From: Actinomycetota bacterium
GTDB lineage: Bacteria > Actinomycetota > Actinomycetes > Streptosporangiales > Streptosporangiaceae
NCBI GenBank assembly: GCA_003168215.1
Contig: PMSW01000120.1
Location: forward strand, 11,000 to 46,659
Length of the DNA stretch: 35,660 bases
Direction: 5' to 3'
The translations under genes were made by a program, and so were the position numbers. This document shows positions 32,900-35,660 of the stretch, in pieces (positions within the stretch are counted from its first letter, which is position 1; every line of letters begins with the position of its first letter). The notes under the pieces are model-generated. The model had not been told where the DNA came from. It searched no databases and saw only the letters and a list, made by a program, of their open reading frames with translations.

Positions 32900-34375
32900 A
32901 TGTCGACATCGTCGATGCCACAGACCATAACCCGCGGCCCGGCCCGCGATCCAGGCCGCCGGGACCAGCGCGGCGTGGCCCTCGCCATCGTGCTCTGCGC
33001 CCAGCTGATGATCATCCTCGACATGACGGTGGTGAACATCGCCCTGCCGAGCATCGCCCGCGGGCTGCACTTCTCCGCGCCCAGCCTGTCCTGGGTGCTC
33101 AACGCCTATACCCTCACCTTCGGCGGGCTGCTGCTGCTGGGCGGGCGGGCCGGGGACATCCTCGGCAGGCGGCGGGTCTTCATGGCCGGCATCGGTATAT
33201 TCACCGTCGCCTCGCTGGCCGGCGGGCTGGCGACCTCGGCCGGGCTGCTGCTCGCCGCGCGCGCCGTCCAGGGAGCTGGCGGCGCCATCGCATCGCCCGC
33301 CGTGCTGGCACTGATCACGGGGAGCTTCCCGGAGGGCCGCGAGCGGACCCGCGCGCTCGGCATCTACACCGCCGTGGCGATGGGCGGCGCGTCGCTTGGC
33401 CTGGTCCTCGGCGGCATGATCACCGAGTGGGCGTCCTGGCGCTGGGTGCTGTTCGTCAACGTGCCAATCGGCGCTGCCGTCCTGCTCACCGCGCCGCGAT
33501 TCCTCGCCGAGTCGCAGCGCAGGCCCGGGAGGTTCGACCTGGCCGGCGCGCTCACCTCGACCGCGGGCATGACCGCGCTGGTCTATGCCTTCATCCGCGC
33601 CGCGTCGGACGGGTGGCGCGACCCGCTTTCCCTGGGCGCCTTCGGCGCTGCCGTCGTCCTGCTCGGCCTTTTCCTGCTCATCGAGTCCCGCGCCGCGCAG
33701 CCGATCACGCCGCTGCGCCTGTTCGCCGACCGCGGCCGCTCGGGCTCCTATCTCGCCCGGCTGCTGCTCGTCGCCGGCATGTTCGGCATGTTCTTCTTCC
33801 TCACCCAGTTCGTCCAGGACATTCTCGGATTCAGCCCGCTGCAGGCCGGCCTCGCGTTCGTGCCGATGACGGCCGTGCTCTTCGCCGTGTCGCGCGCCGC
33901 GCCGAGGCTGATCAGCCGTTTCCCGCCGAAGGTCCTGATGGTGTCCGGCCTGCTCCCGGTCGTGGCCGGAATGGCCTGGCTCGCCCGGATTTCCCCCGCC
34001 ACCAGTTTCCTGCCCGGCGTCCTCGGGCCGATGCTGCTGCTCGGCGCTGGCATGGGGGTCGTGTTCGTGCCGCTGACCATGGCCTCCCTCGCGGGGGTCC
34101 AGCCCGGCGACGCCGGGGCCGCGTCCAGCATGGTGAACGTGACGCAGCAGGTCGGCGGATCCCTGGGCCTGGCCATCCTGGTCACCGTGTACGGCACGGC
34201 AAGCAGGAACGCGGCCCGCAGTGGCCGGTCCCATGGCAGTGCGCTGGCCCAGGGCCAGCAGGCCATCGTGCACGGCATGGCCAGCGCATTCGGCGCCGCG
34301 ACCATCTTCGATGCCTGCGCGCTGCTGGTGATCATCGCGGCGATCGGCAGCTGGCGCCGGCGCGCGCCACGGTGA
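32900..34375 (+). CDS. MFS multidrug efflux transporter, DHA2 family (14 TM)
   Basis: This 491-aa membrane protein begins with a short cytoplasmic arm and then LMIILDMTVVNIALPSIA, the first helix of drug:H+ antiporters. The loop 2-3 motif GGRAGDILGRRRVF and the helix 5 region GPxxGG-like LGLVLGGMITEWASWRWVLFVN follow, with 14 hydrophobic helices in total. It would export drugs or dyes using the proton gradient; the substrate is unknown. The ATG at 32900 has AGGAAGG 5 nt upstream. It is controlled by the divergent TetR repressor. Confidence 0.93.
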   Translation: MSTSSMPQTITRGPARDPGRRDQRGVALAIVLCAQLMIILDMTVVNIALPSIARGLHFSAPSLSWVLNAYTLTFGGLLLLGGRAGDILGRRRVFMAGIGIFTVASLAGGLATSAGLLLAARAVQGAGGAIASPAVLALITGSFPEGRERTRALGIYTAVAMGGASLGLVLGGMITEWASWRWVLFVNVPIGAAVLLTAPRFLAESQRRPGRFDLAGALTSTAGMTALVYAFIRAASDGWRDPLSLGAFGAAVVLLGLFLLIESRAAQPITPLRLFADRGRSGSYLARLLLVAGMFGMFFFLTQFVQDILGFSPLQAGLAFVPMTAVLFAVSRAAPRLISRFPPKVLMVSGLLPVVAGMAWLARISPATSFLPGVLGPMLLLGAGMGVVFVPLTMASLAGVQPGDAGAASSMVNVTQQVGGSLGLAILVTVYGTASRNAARSGRSHGSALAQGQQAIVHGMASAFGAATIFDACALLVIIAAIGSWRRRAPR

Positions 34376-34406
34376 CAGCCAACTGCGGCGGCCGCGGCGA
34401 CGGGAG

Positions 34407-34438
34407 GCGGCGGCCGGGCCGAGACGGCCGGCCGCCGC
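34407..34438 (+). terminator. Hairpin after the transporter gene
   Basis: An 11-bp perfect stem, GCGGCGGCCGG with CCGGCCGCCGC, and a 10-nt loop lies 31 nt after the transporter stop. It is GC-rich with no T tract. Confidence 0.5.
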
Positions 34439-34522
34439 GCTCCGCTGTGACAGCGGACACACTGCAGACAATTACCTAGCTTCTCGATTGACATTATAGG
34501 AACCGTCGATAAGCATGATGGC

Positions 34523-35660
34523 ATGAGCCTGACGTTCCACTGGTTCCTGCCCACCTCCGGTGACGGGCGGGCCATCATCGGCCGCGGGCACAGCGTGCCG
34601 CTGGAGGGCGGGCACGGCGGGCCGGGCAGCCTGGCCACGGGCGCGCGCGCAGCGTCGAGGCCGCCGGACATCGAGTACCTCGCCCAGGTAGCCCGCTCCG
34701 CCGAGCAACTCGGCTTCACCGGGGTGCTCACCCCCACCGGCACCTGGTGCGAGGATGCCTGGCTGGTAACCGCGGCCCTGATCCGCGAGACGCAGCGGCT
34801 GAAGTTCCTCGTCGCGCTGCGGCCCGGACTGACGTCGCCGACCCTGGCCGCGCAGATGGCGGCGACCTACCAGCGGATCTCACGCGGCAGGCTGCTGCTG
34901 AACGTGGTCACCGGCGGCCAGGCCGACGAGCAGCGCCGGTTCGGCGATCACCTGCCGCATGACGAGCGGTACGCGCGCACCGGCGAGTTCATCGACATCG
35001 TCCGCGGCGCGTGGAGCAGCCACCCGTATGACTTCCACGGAGTCCACTACCAGATCGACGGCGCGACCGTGATGAGCCCGCCCGAGCCGACTCCCGGCGT
35101 CTACTTCGGCGGCTCGTCCGCAGCGGCCGGGCCGGTCGCGGCCAGGTACGTCGACGTCTACCTGACCTGGGGCGAGCGACCGGACCAGGTCGCGCAGAAG
35201 ATCGCCTGGATGCGCGGGCTCGCCGAGGCCGAGGGCCGGACGCTCCGCTTCGGCATCCGGCTGCACGTGATCAGCCGCGACAGCGCTAAGGACGCCTGGG
35301 CGGAGGCAGGCCGGCTGCTCGATGACCTTGATCCCGGCGAGATCGCCAACGCTCAGCGGGTGCTCGGCCGGAGCGAGTCGGTCGGCCAGGACCGCATGCG
35401 GGACCTGCACGCGAACTACCGCCGCGGCGGCGCCGTGGCGGACCTGGAGATCTACCCGAACCTGTGGGCAGGTGTAGGGCTTGTCCGCGGCGGCGCGGGC
35501 ACGGCGCTGGTCGGCAGCCACGAGGAGGTGGCCGAGCGGATCGGTGAGTTCGCATCGCTCGGCATCGAGGAGTTCATCTTCTCCGGCTATCCGCACCTGG
35601 AGGAGGCCTACTGGTTCGGCGAGGGGGTCATGCCGGAGCTCCGCAGGCACGGCATGCTCG
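34523..35660 (+). CDS. SsuD-like FMNH2-dependent alkanesulfonate monooxygenase (3' end outside window)
   Basis: The first 379 residues are seen, and the frame runs off the window. TFHWFLPTSGDGR at the start, GFTGVLTPTGTWCEDAWL, FLVALRPGLTSPTLAAQMAATYQR, LLLNVVTGG and GVYFGGSSAAAGPVAARYVDVYLTWGE are typical of SsuD in the bacterial luciferase-like family, which releases sulfite from alkanesulfonates with reduced FMN. SsuD is usually about 380 aa, so little is missing. TTGACA at 34488-34493 may be its -35 box. Partner ssu transport genes would be expected downstream of the window. Confidence 0.88.
   Translation, partial: MSLTFHWFLPTSGDGRAIIGRGHSVPLEGGHGGPGSLATGARAASRPPDIEYLAQVARSAEQLGFTGVLTPTGTWCEDAWLVTAALIRETQRLKFLVALRPGLTSPTLAAQMAATYQRISRGRLLLNVVTGGQADEQRRFGDHLPHDERYARTGEFIDIVRGAWSSHPYDFHGVHYQIDGATVMSPPEPTPGVYFGGSSAAAGPVAARYVDVYLTWGERPDQVAQKIAWMRGLAEAEGRTLRFGIRLHVISRDSAKDAWAEAGRLLDDLDPGEIANAQRVLGRSESVGQDRMRDLHANYRRGGAVADLEIYPNLWAGVGLVRGGAGTALVGSHEEVAERIGEFASLGIEEFIFSGYPHLEEAYWFGEGVMPELRRHGML

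Noticed and set aside
32834-34471. 545-codon minus-strand frame opposite the transporter
   Set aside because: Low-complexity Gly/Glu/Arg/His-rich shadow frame; the plus strand encodes a clear 14-helix transporter.

Overview
The window is high-GC DNA with dense coding, short or overlapping gene junctions (ATGA, GTGA, TAATG), frequent GTG and TTG starts and strong G/C third-position bias. With DUF1707 and DUF5134 proteins, DinB/DUF664, YbjQ, many TetR-type regulators and a hom-thrC-thrB operon, this points to a filamentous-type actinomycete (Actinomycetota). The genus cannot be fixed from the sequence alone.

Region 1 (1 to about 19.3 kb) is the unusual part. It holds three paralogous two-gene operons, at 1229-4374 (+), 8050-11312 (-) and 15884-18954 (-). 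Each encodes an A and a B MutS-like ATPase joined by a 4-base start/stop overlap. All six keep the helical core/lever and ATPase parts of MutS but lack the mismatch-recognition, connector and clamp domains. All six have Asn in place of the Walker B Asp. The A chains have lost the H-loop His and the B chains keep it, which suggests an asymmetric A-B heterodimer. Around the pairs lie an EttA-type ABC-F protein, a 111-aa protein, an enolase, a Nudix hydrolase, an ASCH-domain protein, a PAP2-type phosphatase, two small unknown proteins and two proteins built from repeated CxxC...(L/F)CxxH modules. At least six transcription units here begin with related promoter/leader sequence: a TANNNT-like hexamer, a GGCG(ATG) block about 11 nt further on in four of them, and a GGCnGAyGGC-type block before the coding region. 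This shared control is the best evidence that the scattered units form one system.

Region 2 (19.3 to 25 kb) is ordinary accessory content: a decayed small membrane-protein remnant, DUF1707 and YbjQ proteins, a membrane-protein operon with a DUF5134 protein preceded by two CsoR-like palindromes, a methyltransferase/SRPBCC operon divergent from a TetR regulator, and a broken kinase/luciferase-like gene.

Region 3 (25 to 35.7 kb) is mostly housekeeping: Lon protease, then convergently the threonine operon (hom, thrC, thrB), a DinB-like protein, a Nudix hydrolase, a TetR repressor divergent from a DHA2 drug-efflux transporter with two clear palindromic operators at the promoter, and a truncated SsuD-like monooxygenase at the window edge.

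Working model (inference): the MutS-like heterodimers act as nucleic-acid-structure ATPases. They are co-regulated with translation- and RNA-linked proteins (EttA, ASCH) and nucleotide or phosphate hydrolases (Nudix, PAP2), in a lineage that usually lacks canonical MutS/MutL repair. The biological role is unknown. No transposase, integrase, tRNA, rRNA or CRISPR array was seen.
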